Shown one piece after another: positions 22,304 through 31,653 of a stretch of DNA of 64,000 nucleotides (positions are counted from its first letter, which is position 1; the number at the start of each line of letters is the position of its first letter). Both the position numbers and the translations under genes were made by a program. This DNA is from Arthonia radiata (Eukaryota > Ascomycota > Arthoniomycetes > Arthoniales > Arthoniaceae): NCBI GenBank assembly GCA_002989075.1, contig PSQN01000006.1, positions 558,001 through 622,000 on the forward strand, given 5' to 3'. The notes below the pieces were generated by a model. It did no database searches. It was not told the origin of the DNA and saw only the letters and a list, made by a program, of their open reading frames with translations.

Positions 22304-23503
22304 ATGACGCACCAAATCGATCAGTGGGAAGTAAACCGCTACTGGGAAATTTTCTCCAACCTCCTCACACCAGGGACATCCCACCTCACCGGCGACCAAG
22401 CCGCCGAAGTCCTCCGCAACTCGCGGCTCTCTCCCGCACAACTCGAGCGCGTCTGGGACCTCGCTGATCTCGACAATGACGGGCGCCTGGACTTTGAAGA
22501 ATTCTGCGTTGCTATGCGACTGGTCTACGATATTCTGAAGGGCGAGTTCGTGGACGTACCTCAGCAGATCCCGGATTGGCTGGTCCCAGCATCAAAAGCA
22601 CATTTAGTGCAAGCGAGTCGGGGAATCGCGGCCGGCCATCAGAGAGCGGCGGAGTTAGACGAGGATGAGGAAGACGATCAAGGATTGAAGGATGGGTTCG
22701 ACTGGTATATACCGCCGGCGAACCGGACGCAGTATGAAGAGATATATATGCGGGCACGAGATGGGCATGGGTATATCACGTTTGACTCAATGGAGGGGCT
22801 GTACGACAGTCTGGATGTGCCAGATACGGACGTGCGGAGTGCGTGGAATCTGGTGAATCCGAGTGCGGATACGGCGATTGGGAAGGATGCGGCATTGGCC
22901 TTTCTGCATGTCTTGAGAGGGCGCCATGAAGGGTACAGATTACCTCGGACGGTGCCTCCGAGCTTACGCGCGAGCTTTGACAAGAAAGGGATTGAATACA
23001 ATGTGGATCGGGTCAGAGCAAATACAGCGAAGTCGATGGGTGACGATTTGACAAGCACAGGAAGGAAATCGAAGTTCGGGGATGCTTATCTGAGTCGGCT
23101 GGGCGCTGGTAGTGAGCGTAAGCCCCGGGGCACAGACTTTGGTCAGAAGACGACGGAGGATTGGGAGGAGGTGCGGTTAAAGAAGCAGCTGCGGGAGTTG
23201 GAGCAGAAAATCGAGCAGGTGGAGGCTGCGGCGAAGAAGCGGGAAGCACAAGGACGGCGAAGCGAAAGCAAGCCGGCGCTGGTGAAAAGAGAGCTCGAAC
23301 AATTGCTGGACTACAAGCGGAGAGAGTTGAGAGATCTTGAGATGGGCGAGGGTCGAGCTAAGGAGGGCTCGGCCATGAAGGTTGTTGAAGAAGAGATTAA
23401 CACAGTCAAGGAACAGGTCGATGGCCTGGAAGCGCATCTGGGAAGAAGACAGCAAGTCCTGGAAGATCTTAAGCGGCAAGTACAAGAAGAGAAAGCGCGA
23501 TAG
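22304..23503 (+). CDS. END3: EH-domain protein of actin-linked endocytosis, End3
   Basis: A single-exon gene of 399 residues. The N-terminal EH domain (about 1-100) has W-E-V-N-R-Y-W-E-I-F and a canonical EF-hand DLADLDNDGRLDFEEF at about 52-67, followed by DVPQQIPDWLVPASKAHLVQA, the End3 signature. A second degenerate EH region covers about 135-225 (YITFDSMEGLYDSLDVPDTD), and the C-terminal part (about 285-399) is a charged coiled coil. End3 works with Pan1 and Sla1 in endocytic actin patches. The frame is open upstream to an in-frame ATG at 22238, but the ATG at 22304 (ACC before it) gives the N-terminus expected for the family and is preferred. Confidence 0.92.
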   Translation: MTHQIDQWEVNRYWEIFSNLLTPGTSHLTGDQAAEVLRNSRLSPAQLERVWDLADLDNDGRLDFEEFCVAMRLVYDILKGEFVDVPQQIPDWLVPASKAHLVQASRGIAAGHQRAAELDEDEEDDQGLKDGFDWYIPPANRTQYEEIYMRARDGHGYITFDSMEGLYDSLDVPDTDVRSAWNLVNPSADTAIGKDAALAFLHVLRGRHEGYRLPRTVPPSLRASFDKKGIEYNVDRVRANTAKSMGDDLTSTGRKSKFGDAYLSRLGAGSERKPRGTDFGQKTTEDWEEVRLKKQLRELEQKIEQVEAAAKKREAQGRRSESKPALVKRELEQLLDYKRRELRDLEMGEGRAKEGSAMKVVEEEINTVKEQVDGLEAHLGRRQQVLEDLKRQVQEEKAR

Positions 23504-23887
23504 CGAGACGAACGTCATCGATGTCCTCTGTACATGCTCAATAAAGGAGTGTGAACATGATACGTATTGTGTTGGACAAGCTGTATGCGATTTGAAGACA
23601 CCGCACCTCGTGCCTTTGAAAGATAAGGGGTGGGTGCAAGCACCGCAAAAATGGCATTGGCCGTCGCAGTAGTCAATAACATCAACGCTATTGGGCCCAG
23701 TCTGCCATATATTAGTTTGCCAGCAGCACTGTTCCGTGGCGCTTTCTCAGGCTTGACCGGACCCACGCCAGCAGCAGCCGCTGACGGCTTAAAACTGGCA
23801 GATGTTTCCCTTGCTTGACTCAATATTTTCACTGCTGAAGTCTTCGCCGCGGAACATTTCCGAAGAGAAATCTGGTGTTTTCTTCAA
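23504..23887. other. Convergent intergenic region END3 / BAH-like gene
   Basis: END3 and the BAH-like gene end toward each other. The minus strand carries an open frame with one hydrophobic helix but no ATG. I do not support it as a gene. Confidence 0.4.
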
Positions 23888-24670
23888 CTAAGAGGACGAC
23901 GAGGAGGAGGAAGAAGGGGAAGAAGAAGAACCTCCGTCGTCCCCACCTCCCTCCTCTTCTTCTTCTTCTTCTCCTTCCTCTTCCTCTTCTTCCTCCGCTT
24001 CTGATTCGACTTCCACTTCTCCTCTATAGTCTACGAAGAAACCATCGATTTCCCAGTAAATAGCCTGATTGCCGTCCTCGGCTTCCATCAGTGTGGCGTC
24101 TACGTGAGCGGTCACACTTCGATCAATTATGATGCTCGTTTGGCGGCCGCCATTGTGTCCGGCCGCTCGGTCTTCCACTACCCATCTCAGTGGCCTCATT
24201 CTGGAAAAGTCGAACTTGTCGATGTCTGATGTGCGTCCGCCACCCGGGGGTGATTTCAGCCACTGCACGCGTATCATAACGAAAGGGTCAATATCCGCGC
24301 GTTTGCTGTTGGATGCTTGACGAGTCCATGTCTTGAAACTCTCGATTTTGCCGACCCAGTCTCTGTCGTCCCTTGCGTTCTTCACAGTGACGATATCTTC
24401 CACCCGCAGCTTCGTATGGTCGTGGTAGCCAACTGACGGTCTGATCAGCATACAGGCTGTCGACGTTCTGGAACCGTACGTACTGTTATGGACCCTCGTG
24501 GAGGGTGCTCTCCGTATATCATCCCACCACAGGCTGAGCTTCGTTAAGTTGCCAGGAATCCGCCCACCTTCGTCTCCATCAGGGATACCCTTAACGTTTC
24601 TGTCCTCTGGACCGTTTTGAATCTGTGCGCGATGGGCATCGTGGTTTTCCCGTGGAGCTTTCGGAGGCAT
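23888..24670 (-). CDS. BAH-like domain protein, paralog 1, with acidic/serine tail
   Basis: A single-exon gene of 260 residues, MPPKAPREN at the N-terminus. The core (about 88-215) starts LRVEDIVTVKN, then DWVGKIESFKTW and VMIRVQWLKSP. This hydrophobic-x-x-x-D-I-V ... D-W-V-G-R/K ... F-K-x-W ... V-x-V-x-W pattern is shared with the two proteins at 41151-41917 and 42502-43367, so the three form one family. The layout resembles bromo-adjacent homology (BAH) folds of chromatin proteins; this is inference from motif order, not a search. The last 45 residues are Glu runs followed by Gly/Asp and a poly-Ser run, encoded by a CTTCTT-type simple repeat (about 23890-24010). A nuclear chromatin role is plausible but unproven. 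Confidence 0.7.
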   Translation of the reverse strand: MPPKAPRENHDAHRAQIQNGPEDRNVKGIPDGDEGGRIPGNLTKLSLWWDDIRRAPSTRVHNSTYGSRTSTACMLIRPSVGYHDHTKLRVEDIVTVKNARDDRDWVGKIESFKTWTRQASNSKRADIDPFVMIRVQWLKSPPGGGRTSDIDKFDFSRMRPLRWVVEDRAAGHNGGRQTSIIIDRSVTAHVDATLMEAEDGNQAIYWEIDGFFVDYRGEVEVESEAEEEEEEEGEEEEEEEGGGDDGGSSSSPSSSSSSSS

Positions 24671-26156
24671 ATTGATGATCGCGCTGGCTATTTTTGGTTG
24701 ATCGCAATGTTAAGCCCAGAGAAACGGAGCATTGGCGAGCGTATATACTTCGCTGGCTCATAATGATGGCTATCTGAGACCATGGGATGCACGCTTGCTC
24801 CCTTGTGGGAGGCGTTCATTGTTCTGCTTTTCTTTGTATTGGGCAGCATCTCTGCCAGTTCCTGTTCCAGATAGGGGTGAGATGAGGACTGGCGGGCACC
24901 TCTCTTTGTTGTAAGCTCCAGCAAGATTAGCCGAGCAAGCAAAGATACTTTCTTTACCACACGGCAAAGCCGTAAGAGATGTCGCTGTTATCGTGCCCCC
25001 TTGAAGTACATCATAACTCGACGAAAATGACGAGCACGGGTAACATTCGATAAACATACGGTCGCGGAACACTCCCAAATCCTGGGACCGCAATCAATGA
25101 CAGATCCGTGTCTTAATACATATCGCATATAGATTCGCGGAAATTGGCGCCTGTTGCATTGGTTGAGGCTGAGATTCGTGAGCATATAACAGTTTCCGAA
25201 AATGCCGAAGAATACTTAATTTCGCTCACCGCAGTCGACTGGATTGCTATCCGGCAAGATAATGAGCATATAGAAGAACTCGTGCTTGCTCTGTTTCTTG
25301 ACTTCTCGACACACATCGGGACGAGTGAGAGGTAACAAGGCTTTGTCAGGCCCAGTTACTTACAGTGTGCACGCCGTCGATGATACCCTCTTAACCCGCA
25401 ATCTTCGCACAGATGCCAGCACCTTAGTCCCGGAGCGGGCTGTTTCCAAAGTGGTACGAAGAGGTGTGAACGCTAGTCATCGTTGTTGTATATGCGGGTC
25501 AGCCTCACGCAATGGAGATAATAGGAATGCTACAATAACTTGCTACATGGAGCAAATTCGTTGTAGAATTTGAATGATGGGGCAAATGTTTTCAAAGTAA
25601 GATATCTGTGACAGACGTCACCTTTAGTACAAGGCGCCCATGGCCATTGACCATAGATGCTCGGGGATGCCAATGCGTAGGGATGAAAAAGGTTCATATT
25701 GTGAAATAGCAGCGGCTTCAGGTTCTTAATGGTGGCTTGTGAATCCTGATAGTATGAACAGTACCCCCGTGCAGTGCAGATGCGCCATAAAATTCAAGGT
25801 AAGCGTCCTTCTACGATGCTTGAGAGTGAAGCTTCTATCCAAGCTGTACGCAAAGCCAGGCTGTGACAACGGATCTTGTTGGAGGACTGCAAAGATGCGT
25901 CAAGTTTAGAACGCGTGTAAAAGTCAGAAGCCTTCCAGAGGAGTCCTAGCTGCAAGGGGGATTGATGTAGGAGCCAAGGAGCGTGGGAGCCTCCTGAAGA
26001 ATGCCAAGCCTGGCCCCAGAACAGGGGTCGCTTCCCATTGGCCGCGCAATTTGATGTCCAAAGTCAGTGCAAATGCTCCCCAGGCTCGGGAAACCATCAG
26101 TAACGCTTGTAAGACCTTCAAAAAAAGGTCACGATGTCGGTGAGCAGGCCAAAAAG
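24671..26156. other. Intergenic region, no protein gene seen
   Basis: About 1.5 kb between the BAH-like gene and the initiator tRNA gene. Short frames such as the one at 25144-25335 have no ATG start, family signature or splice context. The right end contains the oligo-A (on +) that acts as the Pol III terminator of the tRNA. Confidence 0.4.
26151..26155 (-). terminator. RNA polymerase III terminator of the initiator tRNA
   Basis: Five T on the minus strand, starting two bases after the discriminator base. The position and form are those of a tRNA gene terminator. Confidence 0.75.
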
Positions 26157-26183
26157 TAGCATCGACTGGTTTCGATCCAGTGT

Positions 26184-26240
26184 CTATTCACTTAGGATTA
26201 GGGTCACCGACAGGGTAAGTTGGACTTGGAGATTACATAC
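26184..26240 (-). other. Intron 3 of the initiator tRNA gene, mRNA type
   Basis: 57 nt in the variable loop after mature base 45 (AGG then AC). Donor is GTATGT, likely branch site CTAAT (26201-26197), acceptor AATAG 14 bases from the branch A. Confidence 0.78.
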
Positions 26241-26256
26241 CCTCCGGGTTATGAGC

Positions 26257-26307
26257 CTGAAAATTATCAGACAAGATGTTGATATGGTTGTGGAGATTCG
26301 AACTCAC
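26257..26307 (-). other. Intron 2 of the initiator tRNA gene, mRNA type
   Basis: 51 nt splitting the anticodon stem after mature base 29 (CCGG then G). Donor is GTGAGT, branch site CTGAT (26270-26266), acceptor TTTTCAG. It contains a B-box-like AGTTCGAATCT at 26304-26294 and a run of four T just before the acceptor. Confidence 0.8.
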
Positions 26308-26314
26308 CCGGCGC

Positions 26315-26365
26315 CTGCAACTGGTTAGTACAACATATATCGTTTGTCCGAATGTAGCTGCATAC
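26315..26365 (-). other. Intron 1 of the initiator tRNA gene, mRNA type
   Basis: 51 nt splitting the 3' strand of the D stem after mature base 22. Donor is GTATGC, branch site TACTAAC (26330-26324, branch A at 26325), acceptor TTGCAG ten bases further. These are textbook fungal spliceosomal signals. Confidence 0.8.
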
Positions 26366-26387
26366 GCTTCCGCTGCGCCACGATGCT

Positions 26388-26709
26388 GTTGTAGCATTCT
26401 GCTACCACTAGACCATGCTAATGGCTCGATACAAAATTGGCAATTAAAATTAATATTGCACATAACAACAGCGAGCTTTAATGCGAGCCGCACGTCCTCG
26501 GATTGGCACCTTCTGCCAAGCATCCACATCAAACATCTTGCTATTTTGCCCAAGCACAGGGTTCAAATCCAGTCTTGCAGACCAACGGCCTAGCAACCGG
26601 AGCTTCACGTTTACATTGATTCATATTGGGCATATTCTTCAAAATGCTCATGGCCACTTGGCGAACTATTATGTGGGCGACTACGAAGAAGGTTGGTCGA
26701 CTACCTTGC
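26388..26709. other. tRNA upstream region with an isolated A-box-like motif
   Basis: 322 bases between the tRNA 5' end and the SEC5 stop. On the minus strand TGGTCTAGTGG (26415-26405) matches an A-box, and GTAGCA-GAA-TGCTAC next to it forms a perfect 6-bp hairpin. On the plus strand GGTTCAAATCC near 26563-26573 resembles a B-box, but no tRNA folds around either. Confidence 0.4.
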
Positions 26710-29700
26710 CTACTCCGCTTCCCTCGCCCGGTGCTTTCTCACCCTTCTGAAGCACCCAAACTCCCCCTTCGTCCGCTCGCGCAGTCGCTTCAAGATCGCC
26801 TTCATCTCCGGCAATCCGCTTTGCAGCTTCATCCTCGCCTCATTATCCGTCCGCTCGTCGAGCGCCTGGTATATCTCTCCTTGCACCTCGCCTGCTTTCT
26901 TGGTGGTGTAATTGTCCAAAGTTTGAGCCAGGAACTCCACATCTAGTGTCGCTTGCATGAGTGCAGATAGGCTATATCGTCTCCGCTGCTTGAACGCGTC
27001 GATAAGAGAGTTACTCAATTGTTCGAGCAAGTAGCTCAAGACCTGGTTGGTAAGCGCTGGAGTTGTGCGACTGACTTCAGTGTGCACATGCGTCAGCATG
27101 AGCAGCGTATCGTAGACATAAGGCTTCGCGTCCGTGGGACGCTGAGTGTCAGGCGCGTAGTTAGGCGCAGTGACACCGGCTGTGACTAGATCGCGAAGGA
27201 CGTCGACAGTCGGCCGAACATAGGCTTGGAAAACGCGCGCATGCATCTGCGAGAGCACATCTCGCACCGTCTTTGCATCGTCTGATATTGTAAGAAGGAA
27301 GTGCGACTCGAATGTGCTAATAAGAGATGGTATGGTCTCCGAACGCAGCGTCTGGAAGTTTGAGACGGTGAGAAGCTTCCGCGCGTTCTATTTGAAGTGT
27401 TAGCGTATTCCAGGTATTATCATCACGTATGCAGGCTATACTCACAGCACTGACGACATCAATCGTCTCGCCAAACGTGCCTTCGGTCTGTTCCCGTCGC
27501 AAGGGAACAGTCAAGTCTTCCTCCTCTACGTTATCCAAATCTTTGTTTGCACCATTTGCAGGCCGGGCAGCGTGTTCCATCATCCCACCAAATGACTTGT
27601 ACAAGCTATTCCTAAAGCCTTTCTGAACGGCGTCAATGTGCTTTGCGGGTGGTGGCAGGATTACTTCTGCACTTCCAGGGTGGTTCGCTGCTTCTGGAAG
27701 GTAAACAATCTTTTGCAAATTGCCCAGCAACGCCACCTCGAACGCATTGAATCTCGCCGGCAAAGCTGTTAGGTCTTGTTTGTCTGGTGCTCGAGACCAG
27801 TCCTCAAGCTCCTTGCAATGCTCGCTGTCGAAAGTCCAAGCAGCACAGATGGCACCGATGGATCGCTCGCGAATATCTCCAACCAGCGAGCGAAGCTGGT
27901 GAATTAGTCTCGCCGCTTCGATTTTGACAAGCGGTACCGAAGCCAACTCGGCAGCGGCTATACCAATGAGGTGATTGAGTCTAGAAAGATATGTAGAGGC
28001 ACTGAGTGAGTTGCTATTTGGTGGCCAGAACGCAAAGCTCTCCCAAGCCGCATTAGCCGGGTTCTGAGTCGGCAACGGAGGCATATTTTCCGGACTAATC
28101 GTGAAGCGAGATTTCTTCAGAGGTGTCATGACCGCAGATCCGGGCGTCTTGGGCGTCTCGGAGGTGGGTGATGTAAGCGCACTGATATCCTCAATCGGCT
28201 TTTCTATGAACATCGCGTGTAGCTGCTCCTGGACCATAATGAAGAGTTCTAACGCATAAGTCTTGAGCTCAGTGACATTTTCTCGATCCAAACGATGAAA
28301 TTTCTTGCTGCGCCCGTCAGGCCCACCTGGGAGATTGCGTTGCTTCATGCCCTCGATGAATGACTGAGCCGTATCCCAGAACTCGATGATTTCACCCAGC
28401 AATCCACCTTTCGTAGACAGCAATGTGCTCAGAGAGGTTGCTTGCCTCTCCCAGAACGCAATGACGGGTCGAGTATCCATTTCGCTGCTGTCTTTCCGCC
28501 GAGGGTCACCAGCGGTCTTCAGATGTGTGGCGAGTACAGCGTTACTAGCTCTACTAGTAAGCAGCAACTTTCGCCTCTGGAGCTCCAGATCAACGCGGAC
28601 ATGCTCAAAGCTGGTCTGAATACGTCTAGCCAGATAATCGTGCCGGCTTTGCAACCACACCCAGATCGGATTCTCATCGACTCCAAGTTGCATCAAAACT
28701 CCGATGAGCTCCATATATTCCTCTTGCTTCCCATCGGGGGTCTCTGAACCTGACGTGAAATGGGTAGTGGTCAGTCGACGCCATGTGTCTCGCTTGAAAT
28801 CTTCAATGCGCTTGTCGACGTCCAAGAGTACTCGTCCAGTGATCAGCAGCTGGTGTATTTGCTCATCGTTTACGCGTTCGTCTTTCTCTTTCGCTCGAGC
28901 TGCGATATCCTGCGCTTCTCGCCGGAATCGTTGTGCGCGTGTATACTCTTCGGTCAGCGTCACATAATCTCTTCGCTTGATACAGTCCTCAACAGCCGCA
29001 CCCGTCTCGAAGATTGCCTTGTTGGTCTCCACCGACTGCAAGACTGTTTTCAAGTGCTCTTCCCGGTCACGACCACCTAACGCTGGACCCCACACTTCCT
29101 GTGCCTTTGCAGCAGCTTCTCTTAATGGGCCACTTATTCCCGCAGTGCCGTATTCGCTCTCGGCGACCAAAGCGTTCTTGCGCTTTTCGTTGGCAGGTTG
29201 GGACTTGAACGCAGGACCCAGCTGTCTTGAGCGTAGCGAGTTTTGCCAGCTTGAATGCCTCGAGCCAGGTCGCTCATCAGCTCCATGATTACGCATCTCC
29301 GTGTACACGTTGTCAACTGTAGCTTTGGCACGAACGAATCGCTCGAAATTAGATTCGACAAGCCTCTTCAGCGACGCTGACTTCTCATCGATCGAAGCCG
29401 CCAAGATCTCTAGACCTTGTAGGAGCTCATCTTTGGGAGTGTTGCCATGTACAGAGGTGATATACTCTTGCGGCGAGAAGTGGGCGGAGGATAGCAGGAA
29501 TCGGCTCTCTGCGATCACGTCAGTCACATGTTTCCAACCCGAAGGTTTACAATCTCCTTACTCGCTTCCTCATCGTTATCTGCAGGGATCCCCTTCCTTC
29601 TGAGCAAAGACACGATGCTCGCCGAAGCTCCGAGCGGATCAGCCTCGTCTCTAGGCAGAGGGGGAACATCCTCAGCCCGGGCACGGCCTTTATGCGGGCT

Positions 29701-29898
29701 TCGACTCTTGCTTTTTGATCCTCTCGAGTGCTCTAACGTCGTGAACCGGCGTGTGTGTCTTGCTTTGGCTCTGGTCTCCGGGGTCTCCTCACTTGCATCA
29801 CCCTCATCCTTTTCTGTGGGCCATGCTGCAGGGTACAAGGAGGTCAGATTATAGTGCGCAAGTATTTCGCGTTCAATGTCGGCACCGCGAGTCGACAT
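26710..29898 (-). CDS. SEC5: Exocyst complex subunit Sec5
   Basis: Predicted 1025 residues from exons 29898-29562, 29508-27446 and 27387-26710; introns are 53 bases (GTAAGG...CTGAC...CGCAG) and 58 bases. The exocyst tethers secretory vesicles at the plasma membrane for polarised growth. The N-terminus has ILAHYNLTSLYP-AAWP and, across the first junction, KSRFLLSSAHFSPQEYITSVH, followed by the coiled-coil region near LLQGLEILAASIDEKSASLKRLVESNF, which is the conserved Sec5 start. The long helical C-terminal half ends with FLAQTLDNYTTKKAGEVQGEIYQALDERTD. The first intron hides a frame change: without it the two frames overlap by only a few bases with a stop between them. The ATG at 29898 is chosen; the frame upstream lacks another ATG. 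Divergent from IDH2. Confidence 0.92.
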
Positions 29899-30274
29899 GT
29901 TCCCGCATTTCCGAGGGGCACGCAAATGGCGCAAACCTGTTTGCGGCGAACAGCGTGGATCAGGCTGGACTGAAAGTCGAAGATGATGTCGTCAGCGTTC
30001 AGTACAGGATGGGCAGTGCTCCCTCACGTGCATTGTCAGCGAGAAGACGCAGCAGCGCGAATACGCGTCAATTTACGGACAATGCAGCACGGCCAGCGAA
30101 GTTGTCTGTTTGCTGTCGAAATAGAAATCACATGAAGACATCTCGGTGCACAGACCACGTTGCGGTTGCTATCAGATGAAGTTCTCCTACTCTGCTCTCC
30201 CTCCACAGTAGTCCTCCCCCGTACACCCGCAGTGCGCTTGTTATATCTTGACAGCTTCAGCAGACACCCTGAAA
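29899..30274. promoter_or_regulatory. Divergent promoter region SEC5 / IDH2
   Basis: The 376 bases between the two start codons must contain both promoters. No specific element is recognised. Confidence 0.45.
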
Positions 30275-31653
30275 ATGTCAGCCCTCAAAGTACTCGCGCC
30301 TACCGCGCGAAATTGCTTGCGACGGCAAGCTCCACGCATTTACCAAGCTGTCCGTCCATGTTGACCTGCCATTGGCCATCCCAAACTGACAAGAGCACAG
30401 CAATTTCAGTCACGAAGAGGATATGCTACGCCCGAAGACAAGAAAGTAGCTAAATTCAAAGGCACAAAGGGCTCAGACGTATGCGCTCCTCTCCATCCGG
30501 CCCTTTTCTGAAAGACTGTCTTTAGGATCGAGGACTATGGCTAGCGAAGCCTTGTTCCAACATCCACGAAGCCAGAGGCTAACATACAGCGCCCAAGGGT
30601 AACTTTACAGTCACATTGATCGAAGGCGACGGTATTGGGCCCGAGATCTCGCAAACCGTCAAGGACATCTTCGCCGCGTCCGGCGCGCCTGTGAAATGGG
30701 AACCGGTAGACGTGACCCCGACCCTCAAAGACGGCAAGACGGTGATCCCAGATGAAGCAATCGAGTCGGTCAAGAAGAACTATGTCGCTCTCAAGGGTCC
30801 CCTGGCTACGCCGATTGGCAAAGGCCACGTCTCCCTCAACCTTACTCTCCGTCGAACATTCAATCTCTTCGCCAACGTCCGTCCCTGTAAGAGCATAGCG
30901 GGCTACAAGACACCTTACGATAACGTCGACACAGTGCTGATACGAGAGAACACCGAGGGAGAGTACTCTGGCATTGAGCACGTCGTCGTCGACGGCGTAG
31001 TTCAATCAATCAAGCTCATCACTCGCGAAGCGTCCGAGCGCGTGCTTCGCTTCGCCTTCCAGTACGCGCAAGACGTTGGCAAGCCCAAGGTCCGTGTTGT
31101 GCACAAGGCCACCATCATGAAGATGTCCGACGGTCTTTTCCTACGCACAGCTCGTGACGTTGCTAAGAACTTCCCGAACGTCGAGTTTGACACCGAGATT
31201 CTTGACAACACATGTCTGAAGATTGTAACGGATCCGACACCGTACAACGACAAGGTACTAGTAATGCCAAACTTGTACGGTGACATCCTGAGCGACATGT
31301 GTGCTGGTCTGATCGGCGGCCTGGGGCTGACGCCCAGCGGCAACATTGGCGACGAGTGCAGTATCTTCGAGGCAGTGCACGGAAGCGCGCCAGATATTGC
31401 GGGTAAAGGGCTCGCGAACCCAACGGCTCTACTATTGAGTAGTATCATGATGTTGCAGCATATGGGTTTGACCGACCATGCGTCGAGGATTCAAAGCGCG
31501 ATCTTCAAAGTGCTGGCGGAGGGCAAGGTGAGTATCTAAAATTCTCACTGATCGTACATTTGCGCTGACATTGGATCTCAGACGATCACTGGCGACCTTG
31601 GCGGAAAGGCGAGCACCTCACAGTACGCTGACGCTGTCATCAGCAAGCTATGA
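30275..31653 (+). CDS. IDH2: NAD-dependent isocitrate dehydrogenase, catalytic subunit 2
   Basis: Predicted 381 residues from exons 30275-30349, 30410-30478, 30598-31527 and 31582-31653. It oxidises isocitrate to 2-oxoglutarate in the mitochondrial TCA cycle, together with Idh1. The first 30 residues (Arg, Ala, no acid) form a mitochondrial targeting sequence, followed by [36 protein letters not shown]. The substrate-binding block [14 protein letters not shown] and [13 protein letters not shown] are of the Idh2 type, and [19 protein letters not shown] is the family signature. The first donor (GTCCGT) is weak, and the second intron uses an AAG acceptor just after CGCCC; both are chosen because they alone preserve frame and the conserved join GSD-GNF. 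The last intron (31528-31581) has GTGAGT and CTGAC signals, and the final exon ends SKL, which is common in Idh2 and here not a peroxisomal signal given the presequence. Confidence 0.9.

Larger units (their letters stand above)
26157..26387 (-). tRNA. Initiator tRNA-Met (CAT) interrupted by three spliceosomal-type introns
   Basis: Exons on the minus strand are 26387-26366 (22 nt), 26314-26308 (7 nt), 26256-26241 (16 nt) and 26183-26157 (27 nt), total 72 nt, the exact length of eukaryotic initiator tRNA without CCA. Joined arms are: acceptor AGCATCG/CGATGCT, D stem GCGC/GCGC with loop AGCGGAA, anticodon stem CCGGG/CCCGG with loop CTCATAA, variable AGGAC, T stem ACTGG/CCAGT with loop ATCGAAA, discriminator A. 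All stems pair perfectly. Initiator hallmarks are present: A1-T72, three G-C pairs next to the anticodon loop, and A54/A60 in the T loop. The A-box TGGCGCAGCGG (26380-26370) and B-box GGATCGAAACC (26178-26168) are intact, and a T5 terminator follows at 26155-26151. The perfect D and anticodon stems exist only after removing the three segments, none of which is at the standard 37/38 intron site. Confidence 0.85.

Noticed and set aside
23515-23832. Minus-strand frame with one hydrophobic helix and an Arg/Ala-rich start
   Set aside because: There is no ATG before the helix and no good splice site to bring one in. It could be a missed small gene, but the evidence is insufficient.
25144-25335. 63-residue plus-strand frame
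   Set aside because: It starts at a non-ATG codon, with no splice context or family similarity.
26261-26362. Model with one 102-base insertion in the tRNA instead of two introns around a 7-base exon
   Set aside because: It also gives 72 bases but leaves an A-C mismatch in the anticodon stem and a G-T pair in the D stem, and its ends have no splice signals. The two-intron model gives perfect stems and full GT-branch-AG signals.
26563-26573. GGTTCAAATCC on the plus strand as the B-box of another tRNA
   Set aside because: The flanking T stem does not pair beyond two bases and no A-box or acceptor stem fits upstream.
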